A stretch of 23,815 bases of DNA, from the IMG/VR virus record IMGVR_UViG_3300011115_000285, positions 1 through 23,815 of that record. The stretch is one strand, 5' to 3'. Under the pieces are notes generated by a model. That model worked only from the letters and a program-made list of their open reading frames with translations. It was not told the DNA's origin and did no database searches. The translations under genes were made by a program, and so were the position numbers. The first letter of the stretch is position 1. Each line of letters begins with the position of its first letter. Origin of the DNA: a virus. This document shows positions 8,810 to 14,687 of the stretch, piece by piece.

Positions 8810-8909
8810 TACGCGCCGCCACAAGGGGATGTACGGCGGGCGGTAGTAACCTGAAAAGATCACACGCGGGACGCGCCCCGTCCAGTTGGCGTCCCCTCGG
8901 TTGGTGTTA
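8810..8909. other. Gap between convergent operons with a 7-bp inverted repeat
   Basis: No gene is supported here. GGGACGC at 8868-8874 and GCGTCCC at 8889-8895 form a perfect 7-bp stem with a 14-nt loop. Neither strand has a U-run after it, so a classical intrinsic terminator is not shown, although this is where one would be expected because the late plus operon and the minus cluster converge. Confidence 0.3.
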
Positions 8910-9098
8910 TTAGGCCAGTTTCTTGACGCAGTATTCACAATACCCCTCCTTGAGTTCACTACAAACTTGACCGCACCCGTCGCAGACCCACTCGGGTGGG
9001 TAGACGTGGGGCTTTTCGCGGGTGGTGTGAAACCACAACAAGGCACCCACCATCAGCGCCATAGAGGCGTAGAACCACATCATAAATTCTTCAAACAT
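8910..9098 (-). CDS. Small membrane protein with C-terminal zinc-ribbon-like cysteines
   Basis: A 62-residue protein with one hydrophobic segment (about 5-24, 'FMMWFYASMALMVGALLWF') and a C-terminal cluster C39-x2-C42-x3-C46 and C54-x2-C57, resembling a small zinc ribbon. It would sit in the inner membrane with a metal-binding knuckle. The ATG has a good ribosome site (GGAG, about 6 nt upstream). It is last in the minus cluster and overlaps the preceding 47-aa gene by 19 nt. Function unknown. Confidence 0.68.
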   Translation of the reverse strand: MFEEFMMWFYASMALMVGALLWFHTTREKPHVYPPEWVCDGCGQVCSELKEGYCEYCVKKLA

Positions 9099-9223
9099 TT
9101 TTTCTCCAATAAGATTTGAATGTCTACGCGCAACATCAAGTGCTGGTGGCGCAGCCGTGCAATGTCGTCGTCAATCTGTGCAAGGTTCTCGATGATCTGT
9201 TTGTAGACTTGGCTCTCGGTCAT
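9080..9223 (-). CDS. 47-aa hypothetical helical protein
   Basis: A short frame (MTESQVYKQIIENLAQ..., ending CLKNL) with a strong ribosome site (AAAGGAG, 8-nt gap). Its ATG overlaps the upstream stop as ATGA. The composition predicts a single amphipathic helix ('QIIENLAQIDDDIARLRHQHLMLRVDIQILLEKK'), suited to a coiled coil. The coupling on the upstream side and the overlap on the downstream side make it a likely true gene, not a gap. Function unknown. Confidence 0.6.
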   Translation of the reverse strand: MTESQVYKQIIENLAQIDDDIARLRHQHLMLRVDIQILLEKKCLKNL

Positions 9224-9576
9224 GTGTTCTTCTCCTTTAAAAGTTGTTCTACGTCTTTAATATCAATATAGCCGTTCCGCCATCGCTGCATAATCTTTTT
9301 AATCTCTTCATCCGTCAGCCCGACCCATTCTTTGCGTGGTGGTGCGGTGTAAAGTGGCACATACCCATCACAATCTTTCCCGTCAAGAATCCAATCATGT
9401 GTTCCGTCAGGCAATGTCAACATCCAAGCAACAGGTTCTTGCTTAGGCTGTGCGAGTGCGTCACGACAGTCAATAAGCAAGTCACGCACAGCTTCATGAT
9501 TTGCCATTTCAGGATTAAATAAACCTCCGCCTCTTAGATAGTCGGTTATGCGTTGTGACAACTCACGGTCAGTCAT
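9220..9576 (-). CDS. Conserved phage hypothetical protein ('QEPVAWM...GLTDEEI' type)
   Basis: A 118-residue protein with the recurring phage pattern 'ALAQPKQEPVAWML', 'THDWILDGKD', 'YVPLYTAPPRKEWVGLTDEEI'. Proteins of this pattern are common in phages and prophages of Betaproteobacteria (from memory) and have no known function. The C-terminus 'EEIKKIMQRWRNGYIDIKDVEQLLKEKN' is helical. It starts inside the end of the previous gene (8-nt overlap, ATGACTGA) and ends as ATGA with the next. It shares the start MTDREL with the 43-codon frame at 9817-9945. Confidence 0.72.
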   Translation of the reverse strand: MTDRELSQRITDYLRGGGLFNPEMANHEAVRDLLIDCRDALAQPKQEPVAWMLTLPDGTHDWILDGKDCDGYVPLYTAPPRKEWVGLTDEEIKKIMQRWRNGYIDIKDVEQLLKEKNT

Positions 9577-9820
9577 GCTTCACCTCTGCCTTGGAGATTG
9601 CTGCTTGTGCTAACGTCTTGATGTCATACTCTCGTGATGTCTGAACTCGATGCTGCATATCCTCATCGCAAAAAGCATCAATACCTTTCAACGCCTCAAG
9701 CAAATCAGCATTAACCTCATGCAAGCGGCGTAGTTCAGTTGCTACTGTTACCTTGTCGTGATGATATGGCGAGGTTTCTAGCCATTCAGCCAATCTCAAT
9801 GCTTCGGGTTGCTTAGTCAT
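9569..9820 (-). CDS. Conserved small phage hypothetical protein
   Basis: An 83-residue, mostly helical protein with 'EALRLAEWLET', 'ATELRRLHEVNADLLEALKGID', a pattern seen in many small phage proteins of unknown role. AGGAG lies 7 nt before the ATG, and the start overlaps the upstream small gene's stop (ATGA). Charged, with one Cys; no catalytic motif. It belongs to the coupled minus cluster. Function unknown. Confidence 0.7.
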   Translation of the reverse strand: MTKQPEALRLAEWLETSPYHHDKVTVATELRRLHEVNADLLEALKGIDAFCDEDMQHRVQTSREYDIKTLAQAAISKAEVKHD

Positions 9821-9945
9821 GCTTGCTCTCCTGTTGACTTTGGCAATTTTTTAATGGTGTAATCCGTTATTTGCAACGGTCTAGTTAATTTTTGATGTGT
9901 GATTAAAGTATCTAACGCTTCTCGCAATAGTTCACGGTCGGTCAT
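9817..9945 (-). CDS. 42-aa small protein, possible truncated relative of the 118-aa neighbour
   Basis: A 43-codon frame starting MTDRELLREALDTLITHQ and ending GEQA. Its ATG overlaps the upstream stop (ATGA), and its stop overlaps the next start (ATGA), so it fills the space between two genes exactly. The first six residues (MTDREL) are the same as those of the 118-residue protein two genes downstream, whose family typically continues as a helix and then 'ALAQPKQEPVAW'. It may therefore be the N-terminal remnant of a duplicated gene. Function unknown. Confidence 0.55.
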   Translation of the reverse strand: MTDRELLREALDTLITHQKLTRPLQITDYTIKKLPKSTGEQA

Positions 9946-10133
9946 GGCCGCAACCCCTCTTTCAACAGTTCAATCCGCTCACGCGCCACACGCAAGCTGT
10001 TCGCCCGCTGGTGCAAGCGCAACAGCATCTTCACACGACGCTCATGGGTGCGTTCGTACGCAAGCATGGCCATAATTTCATCTTCTGTAAATGTGGCCAT
10101 GTATTCGTTAAGCCTTCGCCAGGTGATCTGCAA
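9942..10133 (-). CDS. 63-aa hypothetical helical, basic protein (TTG start)
   Basis: A 63-residue protein (MQITWRRLNEYMATFTEDEIMAMLAYERTHERR...) rich in Arg and Leu, with a helix from about 17 to 58. The start is unsettled. The TTG at 10133 has GGAG 7 nt upstream, an excellent ribosome site, but overlaps the preceding gene by 26 nt. The ATG at 10100 (giving 52 residues, MATFTEDEIM) lies 7 nt after the preceding stop but has only a weak GAAGG about 13 nt upstream. I prefer TTG on ribosome-site grounds. Function unknown. Confidence 0.58.
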   Translation of the reverse strand: MQITWRRLNEYMATFTEDEIMAMLAYERTHERRVKMLLRLHQRANSLRVARERIELLKEGLRP

Positions 10134-10266
10134 GACGTTTCTCCAATTTCTTAACAGTTACAAAAACACGGTTGTAAGCGCGTGTCGCTTCGTTCATTAA
10201 GCGTTGTCGATGGCGCAGCACGTCCTTGGCCGCCGCCAGTTGCGCGCGTAGTAGGTCAAGTTTCAT
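10108..10266 (-). CDS. 52-aa basic coiled-coil protein
   Basis: A 53-codon frame: MKLDLLRAQLAAAKDVLRHR at the start, KKLEKRLADHLAKA at the end. Leucine spacing suggests a coiled coil along the whole chain, and Arg/Lys predominate. GAGG lies about 9 nt before the ATG. The start overlaps the upstream stop (ATGA), matching the rest of this cascade. No family recognised. Confidence 0.6.
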   Translation of the reverse strand: MKLDLLRAQLAAAKDVLRHRQRLMNEATRAYNRVFVTVKKLEKRLADHLAKA

Positions 10267-10463
10267 TTCTGCACCCTCGCTCTGATGTTCTCGGCAGCAA
10301 CCTCAAGCACCGCGCGGCGGATGTCATCGACCCTACTGGCCATCTCTTCGACCAACCGCGCGCAAGCCTCGCGCTCCATCAAAATGGCATTTTCCACGGC
10401 CGCAACCATTGCGACCTTGACTTGCTTTTTACAATCTTCAAAACCTTTTTCATAAGGGGTCAT
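10263..10463 (-). CDS. 66-aa hypothetical helical protein
   Basis: The reading frame extends upstream to 10520, but the ATG at 10463 (MTPYEKGFEDCKKQ) is the right start: TGGAGG lies 7 nt before it and it overlaps the helicase stop as ATGA. The protein is helical ('GFEDCKKQVKVAMVAAVENAILMEREACARLVEEM', then 'VDDIRRAVLEVAAENIRARVQK'), a make-up seen in many small phage proteins next to helicases. Function unknown. Confidence 0.66.
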   Translation of the reverse strand: MTPYEKGFEDCKKQVKVAMVAAVENAILMEREACARLVEEMASRVDDIRRAVLEVAAENIRARVQK

Positions 10464-11800
10464 TTCAACGCCTCCAAAGCGATATCCGACACAGCGCGCT
10501 TGTCGTGCAACGCCGCCCAAATCTTCTCATCAACGGTATCGTTGGTGAGTAACACATACACCCACACGTCGTGCTGCTGCCCCGACCTATGGATACGCCC
10601 TACGGTTTGCTCATAGAGTTCAAGGCTCCAAGGCAATGACAGAAAGACCATCCGGCAACCGCCGTGTTGCAAGTTAAGCCCGTGCCCTGCTGACTTGGGG
10701 TGGACAAGTAACAACTCCACTTTTCCCGCATTCCAGCGGTCAATAGCGTCTTTGTCATCAAGGGTAACGGCGTAGGGGTACTGGCGCTTGAGTTCATCAA
10801 GTTCCTCTCGGTAGGTGTAGGCGATGATGGTGTTGGCACGTTGGTTCTCCTCTAGTAAATCATCAAGCAAATCAAACTTGTGACGGCTTAACCAAATGGC
10901 AGTTTGCGTGGTATCAAACATACCTGGTCGTTCGCTTGCCATATTGTTCGTATGATAGATAAAGCCTGATGCCATCTGTTGCAATTTGCCGGTCACAACC
11001 CCTGCGTTAACGGCTGCAATTTGCGCGTTGCCAAAGCGCAACACAAATTCTTTTTTCATTTCTTTGTACCGTTCCATGTCCATGTCACAGCGCATCTCGA
11101 CCGTGTGACAAGGCGGCAGCTTATCGGCGTATTCACCAGGCTCAAGCAGGTAGGTCGCCGGTTTGATACGTTCCATCACCGACTGCAACGCCTTGGGGCG
11201 TGGTGCCCACTCGCCGTACTCAGCGTTCATCAGCACAAAATAAGTCTGTAAGAAGGCACCCTTGCTGCGCCCAAGCAACGATTGGTCAACAATCTTGCAT
11301 TGCCCGAACACGTCTTCTAGGCCGTTAGAGGTAAACGATCCGGTCAGGCCCCAACGCACACGCATAGGCTCAATGACTTTAAGTAACGCCTTGAACCGCG
11401 CGCCCGAAGGGTTTTTGAGCCGTGTCAGTTCATCAAACACAATCCCGTCAAAGTCCAACTCTTGCTCGGCCAACCATTGCAAATTGTCGTAGTTGGTCAC
11501 GACAACCCACGCATTAGATTTGAGCGCAGCTAGGCGTTGTACGGGAGTGCCAACGCATACCGCTATAGGCATTGGCAATTCAGGTGCCCACTTGACGGCC
11601 TCGGCCGGCCATACGCTTGTCGCCACACGTTTAGGGGCTACAACTAAAAATCGACGCGCTGCGCCGTCAGTTAGCAAAGCCGTCATGGCGGTCAATGTAA
11701 TCGCGGTCTTGCCCGCGCCCACGGGGGCTAACACCATTGCCCTGGAGCGGGCATACAAGAAATCAGCCGCGTCTTGTTGATAGGGTCGTAATGTAAGCAT
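10460..11800 (-). CDS. SNF2-type DNA helicase/ATPase
   Basis: A 446-residue superfamily 2 translocase. Visible motifs: N-terminal 'LRPYQQDAADFL' (Q-motif region), Walker A APVGAGKT (25-32), 'LVVAPKRVATSVWPAEAVKW' (motif Ia), Walker B IVFDEL (120-125, D123/E124, DEL-T where many relatives have DEAH), LTGS (151-154, motif III), 'SAGHGLNLQ' (motif V) and QTVGRIHRSGQ (398-408, motif VI with the arginine fingers). Length is that of the minimal phage SNF2 form without extra domains. It overlaps the VRR-NUC gene by 38 nt and has AGGA 8 nt before its ATG. The VRR-NUC/SNF2 pair is a familiar phage replication-recombination module; a role in origin opening, fork remodelling or recombination is inferred. 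Confidence 0.9.
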   Translation of the reverse strand: MLTLRPYQQDAADFLYARSRAMVLAPVGAGKTAITLTAMTALLTDGAARRFLVVAPKRVATSVWPAEAVKWAPELPMPIAVCVGTPVQRLAALKSNAWVVVTNYDNLQWLAEQELDFDGIVFDELTRLKNPSGARFKALLKVIEPMRVRWGLTGSFTSNGLEDVFGQCKIVDQSLLGRSKGAFLQTYFVLMNAEYGEWAPRPKALQSVMERIKPATYLLEPGEYADKLPPCHTVEMRCDMDMERYKEMKKEFVLRFGNAQIAAVNAGVVTGKLQQMASGFIYHTNNMASERPGMFDTTQTAIWLSRHKFDLLDDLLEENQRANTIIAYTYREELDELKRQYPYAVTLDDKDAIDRWNAGKVELLLVHPKSAGHGLNLQHGGCRMVFLSLPWSLELYEQTVGRIHRSGQQHDVWVYVLLTNDTVDEKIWAALHDKRAVSDIALEALK

Positions 11801-12050
11801 CTACTTGTTCCTTAGTCCATAGTGTTGTGTAGTTTTGGTTTAATTTCGCCATGTCGGCAGCAAAAATTTTTTGTAATTCTGACAATCGACCCCCTTTGGT
11901 TTTAAGTTCTACAAACCATGTCACCCCATTGGGAAAACACGCTATACGGTCTGCTACGCCACGGTGGCTTGGTGACGTAAACTTGTACGTCTTGCCGCCC
12001 GCGCGTTCAACCGCCCATTTAAAATAATTTTCGATTTCTGATTCTTTCAT
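11763..12050 (-). CDS. VRR-NUC domain nuclease
   Basis: The frame runs upstream to 12098, but the ATG at 12050 (MKESEIENYFKWAVERAGG) gives the usual 95-residue phage VRR-NUC protein. The core 'SPSHRGVADRIACFPNGVTWFVELKTKGGRLSELQ' has the PD-(D/E)xK-type residues D34, E48-x-K50 and Q60. Relatives act on branched or structured DNA. It heads the minus cluster with the SNF2 helicase. A -10 hexamer TATACT ends only 7 nt before this ATG, so the transcript would begin at or within a base or two of the start codon: translation may be leaderless. Confidence 0.87.
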   Translation of the reverse strand: MKESEIENYFKWAVERAGGKTYKFTSPSHRGVADRIACFPNGVTWFVELKTKGGRLSELQKIFAADMAKLNQNYTTLWTKEQVDAYITTLSTRRG

Positions 12051-12057
12051 GTAAAAA

Positions 12058-12087
12058 AGTATAGCACAAGCAAAAAATCGTGTACAA
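12058..12087 (-). promoter_or_regulatory. Sigma70-like promoter for the minus nuclease/helicase cluster
   Basis: On the minus strand TTGTAC (12087-12082) and TATACT (12063-12058) are separated by 18 bp. The predicted start of transcription is about 12051-12050, on the ATG of the VRR-NUC gene. The TGTACA at 12081-12086 is shared with a possible plus-strand -10 (TACAAT, 12083-12088) for the divergent replication operon, although that has no good -35. Confidence 0.55.
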
Positions 12088-12121
12088 TTAAATCTCACTC
12101 AACTAAATTGGACTACACGAA

Positions 12122-12430
12122 ATGAAAACTAAAACGATTGCATGGCTAAGTAGCACTAGTAATTTGTCACCCGAACAAATCTTAAATGACTCGGGTGATG
12201 AACTTGCTTCACAAGTAATGTTGACTAAATTAGATATGGCTAAACATGGCTATACCCGAATTGGTACGGCTACGATTGAGTTTGATTTGATTAGTAATAA
12301 AGAAATGATTGAGAACAAAGTGGTGGCGTTGCAAGCTGAAATGCAAATCATTAAAGCCGACGCGCAAGTTAAAGTGCAAAAACTTGAAGATCAATTACAA
12401 AGCCTGTTGGCTATTGAGGTGGCAAAATGA
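12122..12430 (+). CDS. Hypothetical protein with C-terminal coiled coil
   Basis: A 102-residue acidic protein. Residues 1-60 look globular ('SPEQILNDSGDELASQVMLTKLDMAKHGYTRIGTATIEFDL') and 62-100 form a clear coiled coil ('KEMIENKVVALQAEMQIIKADAQVKVQKLEDQLQSLL'). First gene of the plus replication operon, 71 bp from the divergent VRR-NUC gene. Its ribosome site is weak (TTGGA about 10 nt upstream). The stop overlaps the next start (ATGA). No family recognised. Confidence 0.65.
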   Translation: MKTKTIAWLSSTSNLSPEQILNDSGDELASQVMLTKLDMAKHGYTRIGTATIEFDLISNKEMIENKVVALQAEMQIIKADAQVKVQKLEDQLQSLLAIEVAK

Positions 12431-12726
12431 AACACACACCAGGGCCTTGGAGTTTTCACGAAGCTAGTCGCCCAGATGAATTTGTGATTAGAGATTACGG
12501 TTCGTCAGGCGGTTACGCGCCAATTGCAATTGTAAAAGGCGACAAAAGATCAACTCTTGCGCAGTCCGCCGCAAACGCCCGTTTAATTTCCGCTGCGCCG
12601 TTTTTACTTGAGGCGTTAGCGGAAATGCTTGTCCATTGTCAAGACGAAGAACGTAACGATGACATAGCCCGCGCGGTTTATAAATCGCGCGCAGCCATTT
12701 TAAAAGCTACAGGGGAAATCAAATGA
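12427..12726 (+). CDS. HTPGPW-family phage protein
   Basis: A 99-residue protein opening with KHTPGPWSFHE and containing 'AANARLISAAPFLLEALAEML', the two hallmarks of a very common small phage/prophage protein of unknown function. Between them is a beta-rich part ('EFVIRDYGSSGGYAPIAIVKGD'). It overlaps both neighbours by ATGA, so it is translated with the DUF2800 nuclease. Its steady association with early genes suggests a regulatory or metabolic role, which is inference. Confidence 0.78.
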   Translation: MKHTPGPWSFHEASRPDEFVIRDYGSSGGYAPIAIVKGDKRSTLAQSAANARLISAAPFLLEALAEMLVHCQDEERNDDIARAVYKSRAAILKATGEIK

Positions 12727-13811
12727 ATCACTCAACTATCGTCGGCGGCTCGACCGCCAAACGCGTTATCGCTTGCCCCGCATCAATTGAACTGGTCGCT
12801 AAAATGCCACCAAAGCCGTCTAGCAAATACGCTGACGAAGGCACATTGCTACACGACGCTATTAGCCAAATCCTTGACTGCAAGGCTACGCCTGAGTCTG
12901 TGATCGGCATGACTTACGAAGGCATCACACTCACACAGGAACTTTACGATGACAAGATTGCTGTGGCGCTTGCGGCGTTGGATGAAATTGATCCCGACAA
13001 GCAAATGGAATTTGCTGTGGAAAGCAGCGTCAACTTTGGTGATCTTTTGCCTGGCGTGTTTGGAAGTGCTGACCTACTTGGCCGGATCGGTAAGAAGGCA
13101 ATTGTGTTGGATTGGAAGTTTGGTAATGGCGTGGCTGTTGAGGCGACTGAGAATGAGCAAGGTATGTTCTACGCTGCTGCTGCAATGCACACGCCTGAAA
13201 CGCAATGGGTGTTTGAGGATGTTGAGGAAATTGAAATCATCATTGTCCAGCCGCCGATGGTAAAGCGTTGGACGACAACGCCGAGTCGTATTGCTATATT
13301 TCAGATGGATTTGGTCGCGGCGGTCAAAGGCCCACGCACTAGACTAGAGTCCGGTGAGCATTGCCGTTGGTGTGCAGCTAAACCTACTTGCCCGAAAGTC
13401 ACCGGTGCTGTTGATCGTGCGCTGAAAACCGCGCTTGTGCGCGTTGATGCTGATAAGGTGAGCGAGTACCTGACCCAAGCGGATGAACTTGAATCGTGGA
13501 TCGACGCCGTGCGTGTACTGGCGTACGATATGCTAGAGCACAATGTCAAAGTGCCAGGCTTTAAGTTGGTCGCCAAAAGGGGCACACGCCAATGGGTGAA
13601 TGACCAAGTAGCAAAAGATTTATTAGGTGACAAAGCGTATGAGAGTAAGCTAATCTCTGTCGCTCAAGCCGAGAAGTTGATCGGCAAAAAGAACTTTCCG
13701 TCTGACGTGGCTGTAAGCGTTAGTTCGGGCAGTACGTTGGCGGCCGACTCTGATCCAAGGCCAGCGGTGATCGACCTAGGTAAGCAACTCGCTAACCTAA
13801 AACTAATCTAA
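12723..13811 (+). CDS. DUF2800 family, Cas4/AddB-like PD-(D/E)xK nuclease
   Basis: A 362-residue RecB-family nuclease. Visible motifs: SKYADEGTLLHDAI (34-46, with the motif I His44), FGSADLL (113-119, D117), VLDWKFG (128-134, D130 and K132) and ENEQGMFYAA (143-152, Gln146 and Tyr150). There is a likely iron-sulfur cluster in the Cas4/AddB arrangement: Cys18 near the N-terminus plus Cys214, Cys217 and Cys223 in 'EHCRWCAAKPTCPK'. Phage members are placed with replication genes and probably resect DNA ends for recombination. Start ATG has AGGGG 7 nt upstream and overlaps the previous stop (ATGA). Confidence 0.87.
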   Translation: MNHSTIVGGSTAKRVIACPASIELVAKMPPKPSSKYADEGTLLHDAISQILDCKATPESVIGMTYEGITLTQELYDDKIAVALAALDEIDPDKQMEFAVESSVNFGDLLPGVFGSADLLGRIGKKAIVLDWKFGNGVAVEATENEQGMFYAAAAMHTPETQWVFEDVEEIEIIIVQPPMVKRWTTTPSRIAIFQMDLVAAVKGPRTRLESGEHCRWCAAKPTCPKVTGAVDRALKTALVRVDADKVSEYLTQADELESWIDAVRVLAYDMLEHNVKVPGFKLVAKRGTRQWVNDQVAKDLLGDKAYESKLISVAQAEKLIGKKNFPSDVAVSVSSGSTLAADSDPRPAVIDLGKQLANLKLI

Positions 13812-13823
13812 AAGGTACTCTAA

Positions 13824-14447
13824 ATGTTTAACTTAGCTAATCTCCCGCAAGTGAAATCTCTCTCTACAGCCCTGCGTACCATTCAAGCAGACGTGGGCCC
13901 CACCGGCACAGTCATCATCAAGATGGACAAAACTGGGCATTGGGTGTTTGGCGCTGATCAAGACGAAGTCGAAGCTGACTCAACATGGGCGGTCAATCCG
14001 TTCTCATTTGTCCACGGCTACATTGCGTGGGGCGATGGTGACGTTCTTGGCGAAAAGATGGTGTCGGTGTCTGAGCCATTACCCGAGATGGATGACGCAC
14101 CACCAATGGCCAAGCGCGGTTGGGAAGTGCAAGTCGGTATGTCACTCAAGTGTCTGACCGGCGAAGACAAAGGTTTGGAAGCGCGTTACACCACCACATC
14201 AGCCGGTGGTAAGCGTGGCGTACAGACCCTAGCTGTTGCGATTGCTGAGATGGTTGATAAAGACCCATCAAAGCCAGTTCCGGTTGTGTTGCTCAAAAAG
14301 GAACACTATCAGCACAAGAGTTACGGTCGTATCTACACGCCCTTGTTTGACATTCAGTCGTGGGTGTCAATGGATGGTGAAGAGCCTGTTGCTGAAATAG
14401 AAGAAGTTGAGGCAGCACCTACACGTCGTCGTAGGAGCGCAACATGA
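13824..14447 (+). CDS. Conserved replication-operon protein, probable ssDNA-binding protein
   Basis: A 207-residue protein with a beta-rich centre ('GWEVQVGMSLKCLTGEDKGLEARYTTTS', then 'VPVVLLKKEHYQHKSYGRIYTPLFDIQSWV'). The tail is acidic (EEPVAEIEEVEAAP) and ends in a basic RRRR. An acidic tail after an OB-like core is typical of single-strand DNA-binding proteins, although here the last residues are basic. In related phage modules the slot after DUF2800 is filled by a DUF2815 ssDNA-binding protein, so this is likely a functional equivalent; that is inference from order and shape, not from a recognised domain. AAAGG lies about 8 nt before the ATG. Stop overlaps the next start (ATGA). Confidence 0.6.
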   Translation: MFNLANLPQVKSLSTALRTIQADVGPTGTVIIKMDKTGHWVFGADQDEVEADSTWAVNPFSFVHGYIAWGDGDVLGEKMVSVSEPLPEMDDAPPMAKRGWEVQVGMSLKCLTGEDKGLEARYTTTSAGGKRGVQTLAVAIAEMVDKDPSKPVPVVLLKKEHYQHKSYGRIYTPLFDIQSWVSMDGEEPVAEIEEVEAAPTRRRRSAT

Positions 14448-14578
14448 TTGACTTGAACCTGACAGTCGCAGAAGTCAATTCGATCATGGCAATGTTAGGT
14501 CGTCAACCTTACGAACAGGTCGAAGGCCTGATTGCTAAGATTCGCGCGCAAGCGTTGCCGCAGTTGCCAAAAGAGTAA
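14444..14578 (+). CDS. Conserved 44-aa phage protein
   Basis: A 45-codon frame: MIDLNLTVAEVNSIMAMLGR, then QPYEQVEGLIAKIRAQALPQLPKE. This short protein pattern recurs in phages of many Proteobacteria beside early genes (from memory). It predicts two helices joined by a turn at GRQPYEQ, and has no Cys or His. The start is an ATGA overlap with the upstream gene. Function unknown. Confidence 0.75.
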   Translation: MIDLNLTVAEVNSIMAMLGRQPYEQVEGLIAKIRAQALPQLPKE

Positions 14579-14680
14579 GGTTCAGGGGGCGGTTAACCGA
14601 GCGTTTGAGGATGTCGTAAGTGTATATTTTTCTCGGTTTCCTATACACATTCAGTAACGACCAAATCAACGCCCCCACCT
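14578..14680 (+). promoter_or_regulatory. Structured leader/element before the DNA polymerase gene
   Basis: Three sets of complementary segments fill this 109-nt gap. Outer: AGGT (14578-14581) plus GGGGGCG (14585-14591) against CGCCCCC (14670-14676) plus ACCT (14677-14680), 11 pairs with a 3-nt bulge. Inner A: AACCGAG (14595-14601) with CTCGGTT (14632-14638). Inner B: GTGTATA (14620-14626) with TATACAC (14642-14648). A and B interleave, so they are either a pseudoknot or two alternative hairpins. The following ATG has no Shine-Dalgarno sequence. It could be a translational control RNA or, at the DNA level, an origin or operator. Confidence 0.45.
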
Positions 14681-14687
14681 ACACCTT

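Noticed and set aside
8868-8895. Bidirectional terminator between the convergent operons
   Set aside because: The 7-bp inverted repeat has a 14-nt loop and no U-run on either strand, so I list it only as a repeat in the gap.
8777-9046. 89-aa minus-strand frame
   Set aside because: It lies across the TM/zinc-ribbon gene in another frame, runs into the end of the exported protein gene, has no ribosome site, and has no coherent composition.
10464-10520. N-terminal extension of the 66-aa gene
   Set aside because: The ATG at 10463 has TGGAGG 7 nt upstream and an ATGA overlap; the extension overlaps the helicase and has none.
10182-10616. 144-aa plus frame opposite the helicase end
   Set aside because: It spans several well-supported coupled minus genes and has low-complexity, mixed composition.
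14579-14687. tRNA or intrinsic terminator before polA
   Set aside because: No cloverleaf, T-loop sequence or hairpin followed by a U-run; the pairings interleave instead.
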